This document shows, in pieces, positions 32,294 to 44,510 of a stretch of 64,000 nucleotides of DNA. The position numbers were made by a program, and so were the translations under genes. Each line of letters begins with the position of its first letter. Position 1 is the stretch's first letter. The stretch is from Saturnia japonica. Lineage: Eukaryota > Arthropoda > Insecta > Lepidoptera > Saturniidae. The stretch spans positions 13,826,001 through 13,890,000 of the forward strand of contig CM065309.1 of NCBI GenBank assembly GCA_033032175.1. Direction: 5' to 3'. The notes under the pieces were generated by a model, which had not been told where the DNA came from, made no database searches, and saw nothing but the letters and a program-made list of their open reading frames with translations.

Positions 32294-33080
32294 CTACTTA
32301 CAGAGACAAATAGATTTATATTTTTGAAGACTATTCGCGAAGATGTCTAGATCTGACTTTTTAGACTCGGAATTATAACGTGAAACAATTCTATTCAACG
32401 GAGAGAAAAGCCCCAAGTTTGTTCGGTAATAATTAGTAGCGAAAATATTAAAACGAGAAGCTCTGGGCAGTTTTAAAGGAACGATCATATTAACTCTACT
32501 CAGTAACACAGGTGCATCTAAAATTCCGTTTATCAATTTGTACAAGAATGTGAGATCGAGCAACCCTCTGCGGTCCTTTAAATAATTTAAATTAACTACT
32601 GAAGTCTATCTTGGTATGTAAGCAGCTTTTTACCTAAATGTAAATTATATGTCAAATGCCACAAGAACCTCTTTTGAACCCTTTCTATCTTGTTCACTTT
32701 AATATCATAATATGGGTTCCATACGTCACTACAAAATTCCAAACCACTACGTACGAGTGAGTTAAAAAGTACAGTCTTTGTATGTGCTGACTTAAAATCT
32801 TTACTGTTACGCTATACAAAGCCCAAAATTTTTAACCCTCTGTTAACAATATTATCTATATGCACATTGAAACGCAATTCAGTATCCATAAAGATGCCGA
32901 GATCGCGAACTTTATTCAGTGCTGTCAATGGCCTAGAATTTACCTATAAAGTACTGACGAGTAAAAAATTACTTATTGCGGGAGAAAAAAGTTACATAGC
33001 ACTTGTCAGTATTCAAAACCATATCGTTTGCATCACACCATTTGAGCAACGAGTCCAAGTCGTTTTGTAGTAACAACACG
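32294..33080 (-). pseudogene. Jockey-like LINE RT C-terminal fragment
   Basis: Minus-strand frames read 'DLDSLLKWCDANDMVLNTDK', then scattered pieces ('DKIERVQKRFL'-like, degraded), and the open 32294-32563 frame 'LDLTFLYKLINGILDAPVLL', 'SRVNMIVPLKLPRASRFNIF', 'SPLNRIVSRYN' and 'DIFANSLQKYKSI'. This matches the thumb and extreme C terminus of insect LINEs (L..LYK..NG.IDSP.LL..INF.VP...R....F......RTN.G..SPL.R). Many stops lie between; the palm domain itself is lost. Confidence 0.72.
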
Positions 33081-33104
33081 TCACCGAAATATGATACTTA
33101 AACA

Positions 33105-33390
33105 AAAAAAAAAAGAACAATTTTAAAATTTTTGTCTGCCTATCTGTGTGTTCTGGGTAATCTCCGAAACGGTTGGACGGGACTTTCACTGATAAATAGC
33201 TGATGTTATAGGGAGTAACTTAGGCTACTTTTCTTTTAGAAAAAGAATTAGAGTTCCGCACAATTAAAAGAACTGGTCATGGTGAATCAATTCTGGCGCT
33301 TAAATGGCTTACGCTAAGTAAACCATAAGAGATATAGCAAATTAATGTACTACACAATTGTAGACATTAAAAATACCTACAAAAATGGTA
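33105..33390 (-). repeat. Dispersed repeat family A, reversed copy
   Basis: Reverse complement of the 28825 family: 'CCGAAACGGTTGGACGGGAC', 'AGTAACTTAGGCTACTTTTC', 'AATGGCTTACGCTAAGTAAA'. It abuts the LINE fragment at 33080. Confidence 0.7.
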
Positions 33391-35359
33391 GAGAGACTAT
33401 ATGTATATTATGGAACATTATAAAACGCCTTAGTATCATAGATTGTCAACTGGCATTTGTCAAATATCAAATGTTGTTGAGCAGAGTTAAAATATAATAT
33501 TAAGTTTGTCGAAAGAAGCATGCACGCAAGTGTTGTTAGGGCCTTTGAATCAAAAGTTACGTTCCGTGAAAAGTTGCATTTTTCCTACTATAGTTATATA
33601 TTCGTTTCTTTTCAATCAAAACAGTAGAAGCCCTTGTTATAAGTATAAAGTATATATAGTATTAAGACATATTCGCCACTTTTAACTGCTTTTAAATTTG
33701 AAGGAGGTTGTTTAATTACTTCGCCAGTTGTAAGCCGATTTCTTGGTAAAATATCAAATTTAGTTTATTAATCATCTTAATATCATCAAAATCGCTTTCA
33801 TTACAAACATTACTTACATGTTTCACGAGAGAGTAAAAGTTACGAAAAATGTAACCATTTGGCAACGTTGGTATACACACTATGGTTTGATCACAAGCAC
33901 AGAGTATGAGAATCGACATAATAATAACAGTTATTTTAAATATCAGTGATGAGGTCATCATAAATATAATATCTGCTATTTTAAAAATATAAAAAAGCAT
34001 GAAGTAAGCCATAAAATAGAAAAGTATTCAAATTAGTGACTCAAAATTCTTCATACTACACAAAACAAAAAAAAAGAAGTGTAAAAAAATTAAACAATGC
34101 CCATTTACTAGCATTTGATACTTAATAAAGTCTATGATCGGTTATGTTAAAATTGATTAATTTTGTGTAGGTGTCTTTGGCCGTGACATTGTATTTACAA
34201 TATACTGTACCACTTGACTTTACGTCGGATCTTGGGCAAACATGGAAGTCGTGGAATCACTTTGTAATAGGTGGCAATGAAGAGTGACCTTTATAGTTAA
34301 ATAGACAAAATACTAAATTCAAAATGTTTGTTTAATTTACTTAGTTAAAAGTGCAAATATTTTACCCATTTATCACTCTCGGTATCTCGGCTAATATATC
34401 AAGATGTACAAAATAAAAATGACCCCATCATGTATCGCGTAGGTTTGCTTGCTCTTCATTTGAACTTGTTATGTTATCGAATACTGACTCAAATGAAAGA
34501 AAAAAAAATTATTTCAAAAAGATTAAATTCCTGCATAGTATCTACCAACTAACATTAAAATTAACATCACAGATATTATAATAAATACAAAACACCAATT
34601 TATGTTTATAGAAAAAAAGTATTTAGATTGTAGAATCAAATATTTCACAAAAAAGTAGGTAGGTACTAAGAATGGCAGAGGTTATTTCTAACAAGTCATC
34701 ATAACATTCAAGAAAAATGTAATTATTGTAACTGTTTTTCTGTTCATTATTTATCATAACAGCCCATTCGAATGTTCACGGAAATGAAAACCCATGATTA
34801 TTTATACTTGTACCTATTATTGTAACTCTATGGAAATTTACCAAAACATATATTTAATAACTAATTGTTTAACATAGTATTTACATCATTCAATGTAACA
34901 TAATATGCAATAAATTACATAACACATAGATTGAATTGGCATATTAAAATAATATCTCATAAAAGATTCAAGGACGTCTAGGGTAACCACGCAGTGGGAT
35001 TTCCTGTTAAAAAACCTTAATATGATTTTATACATAAGACACTAAATTTAGTAATCTACCCACGTTTGTGGTAATTTCAAGGATTTTTCTAATTTTTGAG
35101 CAAACCTTGATAAATACAAACCGAAACCTTGCTGATTCAGAAATACCACACCTATTTGTCATCATAACTCTTAAGATTTACGACCAGTTATGAAATAGCT
35201 CTGACGTCGTCTTTTATTTTCTAAACGAAGGAAATATTCAATTCAACGCGCAACTGTTTTGAATGAAAGACAAAAACTTCATAAAATGCAAAATTTACTC
35301 GAGGGCCAAATAAATTCTTTATATAATTGACAACAAATAATTAGTGAAATCTGACACAC
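33391..35359. other. Non-coding, with one unplaced open frame
   Basis: AT-rich. A 98-codon minus-strand frame at 33716-34012 starts with two hydrophobic helices ('FMLFYIFKIADIIFMMTS', 'VIIMSILILCACDQT') and continues with an ordinary hydrophilic region. It could be an exon of a membrane protein (an insect chemoreceptor came to mind), but no diagnostic motif or convincing splice sites support that. The rest shows nothing. Confidence 0.3.
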
Positions 35360-35460
35360 GCTCTGTTTTTAGGGTTCCGTAACTCATAATGAAAAAAAAA
35401 ACGAAACTCTTATAAGATCTCTTTGCTGGCTGTCTATCCGAGTGTCATGACATTTTTTCT
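35360..35460 (+). repeat. Dispersed 'GGGTTCCGTA' repeat fragment
   Basis: 'TTTTTAGGGTTCCGTAACTC' followed by 'TGGCTGTCTATCCGAGTGTC' is a diverged piece of a dispersed lepidopteran repeat that usually reads GGGTTCCGTACC ... CTGTCCGTCCGTC. Confidence 0.5.
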
Positions 35461-35611
35461 CAAAAACAGTTTCAGTTATACTGTTGAAATTAATCATATT
35501 CTCGACATACGAAACTTGCACATAACGTTAAAAAAAAGGATATTGATACTTGATTTAAGAAATCCCTCTTAGCAAAATCGGTCGTGGTCGGATGGTCGAC
35601 ACTCCCCGGCT

Positions 35612-36004
35612 ATAATGAATTGCGCATCACGAGCTAAGCGTACTGTTCATAAATATGAAGTTACATAACATACCATCACGCCTGTATCCCCGAAGTGTTA
35701 GGCAGAGGTGTACACCCAAAGTTTGCTGTGTATGTTTTAGGTCTATTACCATTAATCGGGCACAACGCCAAACTTTGAAGCTTCTACTGATAATTTCATA
35801 GAAACCTTATAACACTTTGCTGACCTGGAAATCGAACCTAAGACCTCGAGCATATCAGTCGCGTTTATGACCACTAGGCTAGAGGCAGTTATGAGGTTAT
35901 AATCTATCAATATTAAAGCGATAAACACTAAATCAGACTTTTTTCATTATAAAATACACAACTTTGTAAATTGTATCCGTACGAAGGTAGGGCGAGTCAC
36001 TAGT
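35612..36004 (+). repeat. Dispersed repeat family C interrupted by a SINE
   Basis: The flanks 'GCATCACGAGCTAAGCGTAC' (35628) and 'AAAGCGATAAACACTAAATC' (35918) with closing 'AGGGCGAGTCACTAGT' match the copy at 2495-2675. Relative to that copy about 200 bp are inserted (see the SINE at 35687-35886). Confidence 0.65.
35687..35886 (-). mobile_element. tRNA-derived SINE
   Basis: On the minus strand the head reads 'TAGCCTAGTGGTCATAAACG' (A box TAGCCTAGTGG) and, about 30 bp later, 'AGGTTCGATTTCCAGG' (B box GGTTCGATTTC), as in an RNA polymerase III promoter. About 140 bp of unrelated body follow. It has inserted into repeat family C. Confidence 0.65.
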
Positions 36005-36207
36005 TTCTAACATAACATAACATAAATATTTTTTTATTTCTCCTGTAACATTTTTCTACTTTACATAGATGTCTAGTATATTATACAAGAAAATTGTGTG
36101 TGTTTGTGTTTGTATTGTGTTTATATTTTCCTATGTTAACGCTTTTGGCTGCCTATTCCAAAAAAGTGTGTTGGTAGTGTTTTTTTTTTCTGAGTTGATT
36201 TAAAATA

Positions 36208-37439
36208 GGTCGGGGCAAAAGTTTCTTTGCGTTTTATATGAAAACTCAAGACATTTTTTTTCAAAGTTTATTTACATTTATTTACAGTACATAATGCCGT
36301 TTTGTTCGATGACTTTCTGCCATTTTGTAGGTAGAGACATGATCCCGTTGCTTTACACTTTGGGACTTCTGATCAAAAAAATGCAACAAATAGTTTTGAC
36401 AATCCTCTCTTGATGTTAACCTTACAGAACCTAAATAATTCTGAAGAGACCGAAACTGGTGAAAATCTGAAGGTGAAAGGTCAGGGCTATATGGTGGATG
36501 CATTAACACCTCCCAGCCAAACTCTCTTAATTTTTGCTGAGTGGCTAAAGATGTGTGTGGTCTAGCGTTATCGTGATGAAAGACCACGTTGATCAATTCC
36601 GGCTGCTTTCTCTCAACTGTTTCCTTTAATCTCATCAGTTGTTGGCAGTAGAGATCCGAATTGATGGTTTTGCCGGGCAGTAAAAGCTCATAATGAACAA
36701 TGCCTTTCCAGTCTCACTATACACACAGCATCACCTTTTTTCGAGTTAGCCCAGGTTTAGCCATATTCTGTGAAGCCCGACCGACCTTAGACCACGACCT
36801 TTTTCGCACGTTTTTGTCGTACGTGATCCACTTTTCATCGTCAGTTATCAATCTCTTCAAAATCGGCTCGGTTTCATTACGTCTCAATAATTAATCGCAA
36901 ATGAGTACACGGTTCATTAGGTTTCTGTCAGTGAGCTCGTGTGGCACCCAAATATCGAGCTTTTTGGTATAGCCAGCTTTCTTCAAAATGATTAAAACTG
37001 TTTTGTGGTCAATTTCCAGTTCTTCATATCCTTCAGATTCCGATCTTGCTGCACTTTTTCAAAAATGGCGTCCATTTTATTCGTATCAGGGAGACCAGAG
37101 CGAGGTGCATCTTTAATATCAAAATTTCCGGACTGAAAACGTTTGAACCAACTTTGTGCTACTCTTACTGACACTGCATTAGGTCCATAAACATCACAAT
37201 TTTTTTTCGCTGCTTGAGTTGCATTTTTGTCTTTTTTGTAATAATATTTTCAAATGTCTCGAATTTCTTCATTAGATTCACTCATTTTTACAGAAAGAAA
37301 ATTAAATTAAAAATAGCGGGAAACAATTTTTTTTTTTTTTTTCTAATGTTACTATATCATCCGGATACAAATAGTACAGCCAAAGAAATTTTATAACAAG
37401 TTTATACCTACGTTATGTGAAAATACTTTTTCCCCGATC
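36208..37439 (-). mobile_element. DD34D mariner element with TIRs, inactive
   Basis: The ends 'GGTCGGGGCAAAAGTTT' (36208) and, on the opposite strand, 'GATCGGGGAAAAAGTAT' (37439) are inverted repeats, flanked by TA at 36206-36207 and 37440-37441. The length of 1232 bp is normal for mariner. The interior is a broken transposase gene. Confidence 0.85.
36282..37290 (-). pseudogene. DD34D mariner transposase, broken
   Basis: It starts 'MSESNEEIRDI' then a TGA stop, continues 'NAVSVRVAQSWFKRFQSGNF', 'DIKDAPRSGLPDTNKMDAIF' (DNA-binding domain), loses frame, and resumes at 36282-36635 with 'VVFHHDNARPHTSLATQQKL' and 'REFGWEVLMHPPYSPDLSPS' then D. The second and third Asp are 34 residues apart. It ends '...ESHRTKRHYVL', a frame-shifted C terminus. 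Several stops and shifts show it cannot make transposase, though its TIRs might still be mobilised in trans. Confidence 0.85.
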
Positions 37440-37441
37440 TA

Positions 37442-38214
37442 TTATTATTACTTGCTTTTCCTTATTTTAAAGTTACAAAATATAGCCTAAAACCCTTTAG
37501 TGAAAACATCTATAAAATAATAAATAAATAATCACTGAGTGGTTCTCGTGTTATAAGCGCACTAACAGTCAGACAGACGTTCCGACTGAGATAGATATAT
37601 AAGTATAGTATAAACATTATTTATGTAAAAGACTGTACAATAATGTACGGTAAGTAATGTAATAAGTTCGGAAAACTCAGGGTGCGAGTTCTACTCACGA
37701 CTTGTCCGAATTTTTTTTAGTAACACGGCAAAATGTCAGCACTGGGCATGTTTGTAAGCACAATACAATCCAAGAGATTAGCAATCCATCGCCGGTCCTC
37801 ACCGTCATACCGACCTGTATAAATGTCACTTACTTCAATTACTCGATGATATTAGGAGAGAACACATGGGCCGGATGGCAGTTTTATAGTACGATGAACA
37901 TAGCGAACTTTTGACTTAGTACCTACCGAGATTGTGGTTACAGTAAAAATGTGGCCCCAATACCCGACGAGTACGGATAACCGGTCAATTATATTATAGA
38001 AGGCAGAATAAAGCATCAGATTGAACAGCTCTTCAAAACACTCTTCATGATACATGTATCATTCGCAATGCACATGTAAATATTTGACATTAATAATTAG
38101 GTACTAATGGTCAACTATACAATGACAATTACTTTCTCAGTGATAAAAGGGCTTTAATCTATTCTTATCTTATACTATTATGTGAACAATTCTTGTGTGT
38201 ATATATAAATATAT
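37442..38214. other. Non-coding, nothing recognised
   Basis: AT-rich; short frames at 37702-38055 overlap on both strands and show no domain. Confidence 0.35.
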
Positions 38215-38365
38215 ATATATAATTGATTTTTCGGAAACGGCTCCAACGATTTGGATGAAACTTTGTATTTGGATAATGTTTTACATTCCAAATTTACTTA
38301 GTGTTTTTCTTTTTCTTTTTGTTCTAAGACACCGAGCGGAGCTCAGTCGCACAGCTATTAAATAA
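38215..38365 (-). repeat. Dispersed repeat tail, reversed
   Basis: 'CGGAAACGGCTCCAACGATT' with 'TGGATGAAAC' is the reverse complement of the tail at 14670-14720. The 'GAGCGGAGCTCAGTCGCACA' and 'GCTATT' at 38335-38360 read, on the minus strand, as the usual 'AATAGCTGTGCGACTGAGCT' repeat start. It is a short complete or internally deleted copy. Confidence 0.55.
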
Positions 38366-39380
38366 TAATAAATTAATTATGTATCTTAGACAAAAGCTTC
38401 CACACAGTTTACAGTTAGGTGAATTCACTTTTTATAAGGTGGTGTCCAAAATTTAGTAGTACATATTCGGAACGAAATCTTATACCAGTTTTCATTTGGA
38501 TAAAACGATTGATTTCTATGGGGCTACTTCGCCTAGACCATTGCTAAAACCTATGCTCTTAAATCGGTTTTTATAAAATCAACTTTGGTTCTGCAAGGCA
38601 ATCAATATTCTCATAACAGTCTGACCTCCCGCACCTGTCCTATTAATAACTTCCATATCAGGTATGTAGCCATATATTTAAGAGAAATCCAAAATTATAA
38701 AAATTAATAATTCAACTTTTCAGAAGCTACAGAAGCTCGCAGCCAAATACCTTTTATATTTTGTTCCTGCGGCTACCAGAGCTTCCTAGAGAAGAGAGTA
38801 CAAGGTCGAAAACGCGTTAGTGATACCTCTGGTGTTACAATCGTACATAGGCTGTGGTAGCCACTTACAATCATGCGGACCGCATGCTTGTTTGCCACCA
38901 TCGTAGTATATAATAAAAAATATTAATCGCTAAATAGCTTAATTGGGGATATCTGTAGTTCAAACGCATTTCTTTCATGAAACCTACGCAACATTAATCC
39001 ACCTAGGCGTTTAATACAGGAAATAAATAAAAACTTTTAAGGGTGGTCGAATATAGTTTAAAAATTTATTACAGTAGATTAAAACCAATTTAGTTTAGTT
39101 TAGCTTAGCTTACTAATGTTTAAAAAAGAAAGTAATGCTTTGTTTATTATGCTGACAGATGTAAATAAATTGTCGTTATTTTAATATATCATAATTTTAT
39201 TAAAACTGCATATTACATTATTTTTTTATTTATAACAAACATGATCTTTATTTACGCTTGGACAGCGACTTAAATAAGTGGCCAGTTTCGCCATTCAATT
39301 ATATGAATCTGGGTACAAAATAACACAATATCAAATTAATATATCATCTTACTTATAAAAATGCTTTATTGCTATTAAAT
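38366..39380. other. Non-coding, nothing recognised
   Basis: AT-rich, no exon, RNA gene or element boundary that I can support. Confidence 0.4.
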
Positions 39381-39630
39381 ACTGGGTGGGCGGGGCACAT
39401 AGTTCGGAGAACTGACGGCCGTTGACGCAGAAAGGTTCTCGAGTGGAGACCACGCACCGGAAAGCGCAGCGTAGGACGGCCCCCACTAGATGGAAAGACG
39501 ACATAATAAAGGTCGCTGGGAGCCGTTGGGTGCAGGCCGCACAAGATCGGTCGCTCTGGAGATCTATGGGGGAGGCCTATGTTCAGCAGTGGACGTCCTG
39601 CGGCTGAAATGATGATGATGATGATGACTG
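39381..39630 (+). pseudogene. RTE-type LINE 3' end with ATG-repeat tail
   Basis: Plus-strand frames read 'WAGHIVRRTDGR', a stop, 'RRKVLEWRPRTGKRSVGRPP', a frame shift, then 'TRWKDDIIKVAGSRWVQAAQ' and 'DRSLWRSMGEAYVQQWTSCG', stop, and a (ATG)n run (39608-39627). This is the extreme C terminus of a lepidopteran RTE LINE and its characteristic microsatellite end, 5'-truncated to about 250 bp. Confidence 0.82.
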
Positions 39631-40029
39631 TGTTTCTATTAATAAATACTGACGCAAAACTTAGTAAGTCAAAAATATGCATTAAAGAGAGGAAGTGGCC
39701 TAATTTAATTAAATAAAGTTGTGACATCAGTTTCTGAAGTGAAAACTTCTTTAGTATCATTGTGATATGAAACTCGGTGAAACCAAAAAGCGACACAAAA
39801 AGGAGACAAACACACACATCTACAGGCAAATCCCATTTTCATGTAAGTATTTTCTGTTAAAACGAAATAAATATTTGAACTACCTGATTATATTTTCTTA
39901 AGTCTCATACTTGTCTCATATTGTTAAATTGTTTTAAAAATGAAGAGCATAAACTTTTACAAAGCACAGCCCTAAGTCTCAAGAAAATGAACAAAAACTA
40001 TAAAAAAATATATTATGAAATGAAACATT
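39631..40029. other. Non-coding
   Basis: AT-rich spacer between the RTE tail and the mariner relic; no feature seen. Confidence 0.4.
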
Positions 40030-41000
40030 TAGTCAGTCGAAGTATGTATCAGTATTATCTATGCACTTTCGCCATTTTATAGGTAGTTCATTGATTCCAT
40101 TGCTGAAAAAATTGTGGTAGCGGGAATCAATAAAATCTTTGAAGGCAGTTTCGACAGCCTCATCGGAACAGAATTTTTTCCCTTGCAAGAATATGTCCAA
40201 ATTCCGAAAAAAGTGGTAAACTGTTGTGGCAAGGTCTGGAATGTATGGTGGGTGTCGGAGACATTCCAACCGCAGTTCCTCTAATTTAGCGACCGTCTGA
40301 TTGTCCAGTTTCGGTTGTTTAACAACTAGCTTTTCAATCGTAGTTTACAATTGTGGACAATACAGATCTGCCTTTATCGTCTATCCAGATCTTAGAAAGC
40401 TGTAGTGTATGACACCAGCACTGATCCATAAAACATTCACCAGTACCTTTTTCTGAGTGAACTTTCGCTTAGGACAGGTTTTGGCCGGTTCTCCTGAGTT
40501 CAACCACTGTGATGAGCATTTCCGACTGTCGTAAAGGATCCATTTTTCGTCCTAATTAACAATACAATTCAAAATTGCCTTGTTATTGTAACGGTTGAGT
40601 AATGTAACACAGCACTCAATGCCTGTTTGTTGGTGTGCTTCAGTCAATTCATGCAGTACCCATTTCTCGAGCTTTTTCACTTTTCTAATTTATTTCAAAT
40701 GAATGAAAATTGTTTTATCACTCACACGAAGCCTGTCGGTAACTCTGACGTGGTTTGTGATGGATCCGCTTCCACGATCACCTTTAATTCTTGATTATCA
40801 GTTAAGGTCTCCGGCCGTCCACGGGGTATATTTCGTAGGTCAAAATTTCAAGAACAAAAACGTTGGAACCAAAAACGTACCGTGCTTTCTCTTACAATAG
40901 CTTCCCTATACAACAATTAACCCTTCGAGCTATTTCTGCAGCGCTGATGCCACGATGGAACTCATATTCGTAAATAACGTGATATTGTAAGATTTCCATT
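40030..41000 (-). pseudogene. DD34D mariner transposase, heavily decayed
   Basis: From the minus-strand start: 'MEILQYHVIYEYEFHRGISA' and 'AEIARRVN' (N terminus), 'VRFWFQRFCS' and 'FDLRNIPRGRP', many stops, 'RTKNGSF' (remnant of DEKW region), and the open 40033-40269 frame 'LRHPPYIPDLATTVYHFFRN', 'LDIFLQGKKFCSDEAVETAF', 'FFSNGINELPIKWRKCIDNT'. This is the SETMAR/irritans-like group (HPPYSPDLAPTDYHFFRHL.NFL.GK). The third catalytic Asp is Val here. No TIRs were found. Confidence 0.8.
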
Positions 41001-44000
41001 TTCTGAAAAGAACGACGTCAAAGAAAAATCAAATGGTGCGAAAACAAATGAATCACTAAATTCGAAACACAAATACAGAAGCCTAAATTTAAAATAAATT
41101 TGAATTTGGAATTCTTAACCCAATGCCAGATATTTGAGATCAAAGTGACCAGTTCAATAAAACGCCAATTTCACATTTAAGGACCTAATATTATATAGTT
41201 GAAAAATCAGAAAATTATAAATCCAAATGCTAGAGTAATTTATCAAAACAATGAAAAGGCTTCTACGTTATGCATTTAAAAATTTTGATTAGTACTTAAA
41301 ACTTCCTGATGTACAATAATTCACTGTTCAAGGTTTTCCTTTTTTTATTTTACGATAGCTAAAGGCGTTCAAATTTATTGAAAATATCCAAGTTTGCCTC
41401 TTGTGACGACGTCTACGCATTTTATTTTTGCTACATAATAGGGGACCTTTTAATTTATCATCTTTATAATAAACATGTATTTTTTGTCTCTAACAAAAGT
41501 GTTTGATTTATTATTTAAATTATCGATATAGAAGTTCACGGTTATCATGTATTGAAAAAATACGACGAATAGATACTTATTATAATTTTTATTTTGTAAT
41601 AATTAAGCTGCGTATTTTTATGATTGGTCAGTGTCATAGCGAACGGTCAGCTCATACCTTAAAATAACAATGTAGAATAAGATAGTAACGTGCTAAGAAA
41701 CTGGCTCTCAAGTGAAGCTTCGCGACAGATTAGCAACTTGAGCTTGGTAGCTAGCCAGGCGGGCATTAGAAATACTAAACTCATGGTATGGTTTGATTCA
41801 TTACGATATTTTCCTTCAATGAAAGCAGCTAGTCTCAATGTAGGAATTCGAACTCATGTCCATTGACGCCGTGTCCAAACACGCTACAACTGAGCATGTA
41901 ATATTGTCACAAAAACGGAAAAATAAATGAAGCATAGATATTGAAGTAAGTATTAAAATGTTGATTACTCGCCATTACTTTATTGACCCCAACGATAATG
42001 AAGAATTTCCCAACGATCAAAATCTTACCTTTTCTATCATAATATCCAATTTACCGCTCTAGAATGAAATAAAATACGTTAGTTTTGTAACAATTTTTTT
42101 TTCCTTTTAATAACACGGAACTTTAGCAAAAAACTTTAAATAATTATTCCAATAAATAAGGCCAGTAATTACGATAGACTCGTCTTTGAAGTAAAGGAAA
42201 AAACCGCTACATAACTACATCTTTGTTTTAAAAGTTTTTGTTAAAACTCAATGGAATTATTCTATTGCATGTATGGAAGTTGATCTTTAAAGTTCATAAG
42301 GAAGCATACCCGAGTAGCAAGGTTAAGACCAGATTACCTACGAAATGCATAGTGATCAAAATAAGTTTACCAATGGATTGTCGATCGATCAACCTTTGGT
42401 TCAGTCATACTATTTTTAGAAATTATAGTAGTTATATATGTAACACCTTCAAATGACGTTGGAAGATATTTGTTCTGCGTCAAAAATATATATTGTGTTG
42501 GTAGTTCTGAAGTCGAACCTTGCACAAGTTCCCTGAGGCATAAAAAAGAATTGATATTTCTCCAATATGTACTTAACTTACTTCTGAACATAAACCGTCG
42601 GCAGAGTTCATCGTCTCGCTTAATTCACGTAAAATAAAAAGCAATAATTACGAAATTATACCGTTTTTTGAATGGCAATTTTCATAGATCTACGTAGTGA
42701 CAAATACGGGCTTATTTAGATGACTATTGTTTTAGTATAACCATTAGTTTGGAACACTGACGAATGTGACACGGTTAATGCTATAATACTGTTGTTAAAA
42801 GAATTACTTATAATTAAGTACTAAGTAATTATTGAATAAATAAAATATTTTATTCTATTTATGAATAAACTACTTTTGACGAAGAAGCAGCATATGCTTC
42901 TTTCAAACACAAGTATAGACTCTGTATATGTAAATATCCGAATCGTGAATAAAGATATACTTTTCTTTATTTTGTAGTCAAAGTATAAAGTTAAAACACG
43001 GATTTAATCACTAACAAAAACGAATTATTTCATATACAGTTTTTATAGTAATAATTAATAAAAATTTAGTAACTTTATTGTGGAGTTATGGCAAATAGGT
43101 AATCACATTTGTAATGTATTTCAAATAATCTTTGTATGCTTCTGTTTCTCCAGCTACTGGAAGTCGTCAGTTTTTTATTTATATTATTTTTAAGTAATTG
43201 AAGTCGGCAAAATGAGAAACTAATATAGATGGGGTTAGAAGAGTTTTTGAGTGCCGAAAGCTTTTTATTAGTGTACTTCGACATCTTCCGGTTACATGAA
43301 GCGACGATACGTACAAAATGGCTGGAAGAGATCAGACGTGCTAATTCGAAGATCTGACACAGTGACGCACCCTAATAATGGTCTTAGACATCACTGTCTG
43401 ACCCCAGTATCATAAAAAGGCTGCTCATTGAAGATACCCTCTTGTACGTCTGGTAAGTAAGAAGCTATAAATAAATTCTTTGAAGAGTAGGTATAATGTA
43501 AAGATATAGCATTATTTATGTTACAAGTGTGTAGTCTAAATATAGAATCATTTAGAATTTTTTACTGTTCGAATCTTTGAACAATTTCAGATAAAAACAC
43601 TCAGTTATGATAAATAAATAAAAAAGCGTACTTCGCACCTCGGAAATATACGAGCCAATACGTACCATGGTATGATTTTTCAATTTAGTCAAATACTTTA
43701 TTGATATAATACTATTACGTAGTTAAGTGTGTTATGTTAACTTCAAGCATATGATACTATATGAATAAATAATGAATTTTTAGAGGCCAAAAATTATGCA
43801 TATTGATACTTCAAGGAAATTACCGCAAAAATCAGGATATTGTATATGAAAAGTAGAATAGAAATATTGTTTGGAAAAATATCATACAGAAACTGCTCAA
43901 TGGATTCTAACAATGGTTTACTTTGAAATGACACTCTGAAGTGCCTGTTTCGTAAAGTTCGTAAACACTGTATCCGAAACATATTTACATGATAAATTTT

Positions 44001-44462
44001 AGCACATTCTCATAGGTTGGTGCCGTTGGAAAAAGTAAAGAAGTAATGTTTTGATCGATTCTAGTGACACATGAAAATGAGACAAGACAATAATGACGGG
44101 TTGGTAGCACCTGAAATTACAAAAAACCTTAACTCAACTAAATTTTCTATTGCTCGCCTGGTTGACTATCAGTTATACCACCCTCTATTTGGAAATTTGT
44201 CCCCAATCATATATCACTCTATTTTGAAAGTCCCACTTGAGAGGTAAGAGCGAACTTAATTTCTAAGTTTGGCGTGTAATCATATTCGGTTACATCGTCA
44301 CTCGTTACATTCAATGAAATAAAATATTAATATATTAAAGTCGCAACTATTTTCTTTTTCTAGTTCTTAGTGACATTTTTCAATATTCATTTTCAACACT
44401 TATAATTTTCCCTACAAAGGAGTTTTTAGTCGGATCTTAATCTAACACGTGGTGATTTTTAT
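41001..44462. other. Long AT-rich non-coding stretch
   Basis: No exon supportable. It contains one SINE-like piece (41780-41902). Frames of 60-75 codons on both strands (42238-42591, 43075-43284, 43794-43982) lack any recognisable domain. Confidence 0.4.
41780..41902 (-). mobile_element. tRNA-like SINE fragment
   Basis: On the minus strand 'GCTCAGTTGTAGCGTGTTTG' (A-box-like) is followed by 'CATGAGTTCGAATTCCTACA' (B box GAGTTCGAATTCC). Downstream sequence gives no further family match. It could be a tRNA-derived SINE or a tRNA relic; the clover-leaf stem pairing does not look intact. Confidence 0.5.
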
Positions 44463-44510
44463 TGAACCGACTTCAAAAAAAAACGGTGGTTACTCAATTC
44501 AAATGTTTTT
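44463..44510 (+). repeat. Repeat family D, left piece
   Basis: 'GAACCGACTTCAAAAAAAAA' and 'CGGTGGTTACTCAATTCAAA' are the start of the family also seen at 14055. Its remainder is at 46997-47150, beyond the inserted LINE. Confidence 0.55.

Noticed and set aside
33716..34012. Chemoreceptor or other membrane-protein exon
   Set aside because: Two hydrophobic stretches only; no family motif and no convincing splice sites. Kept only as a note.
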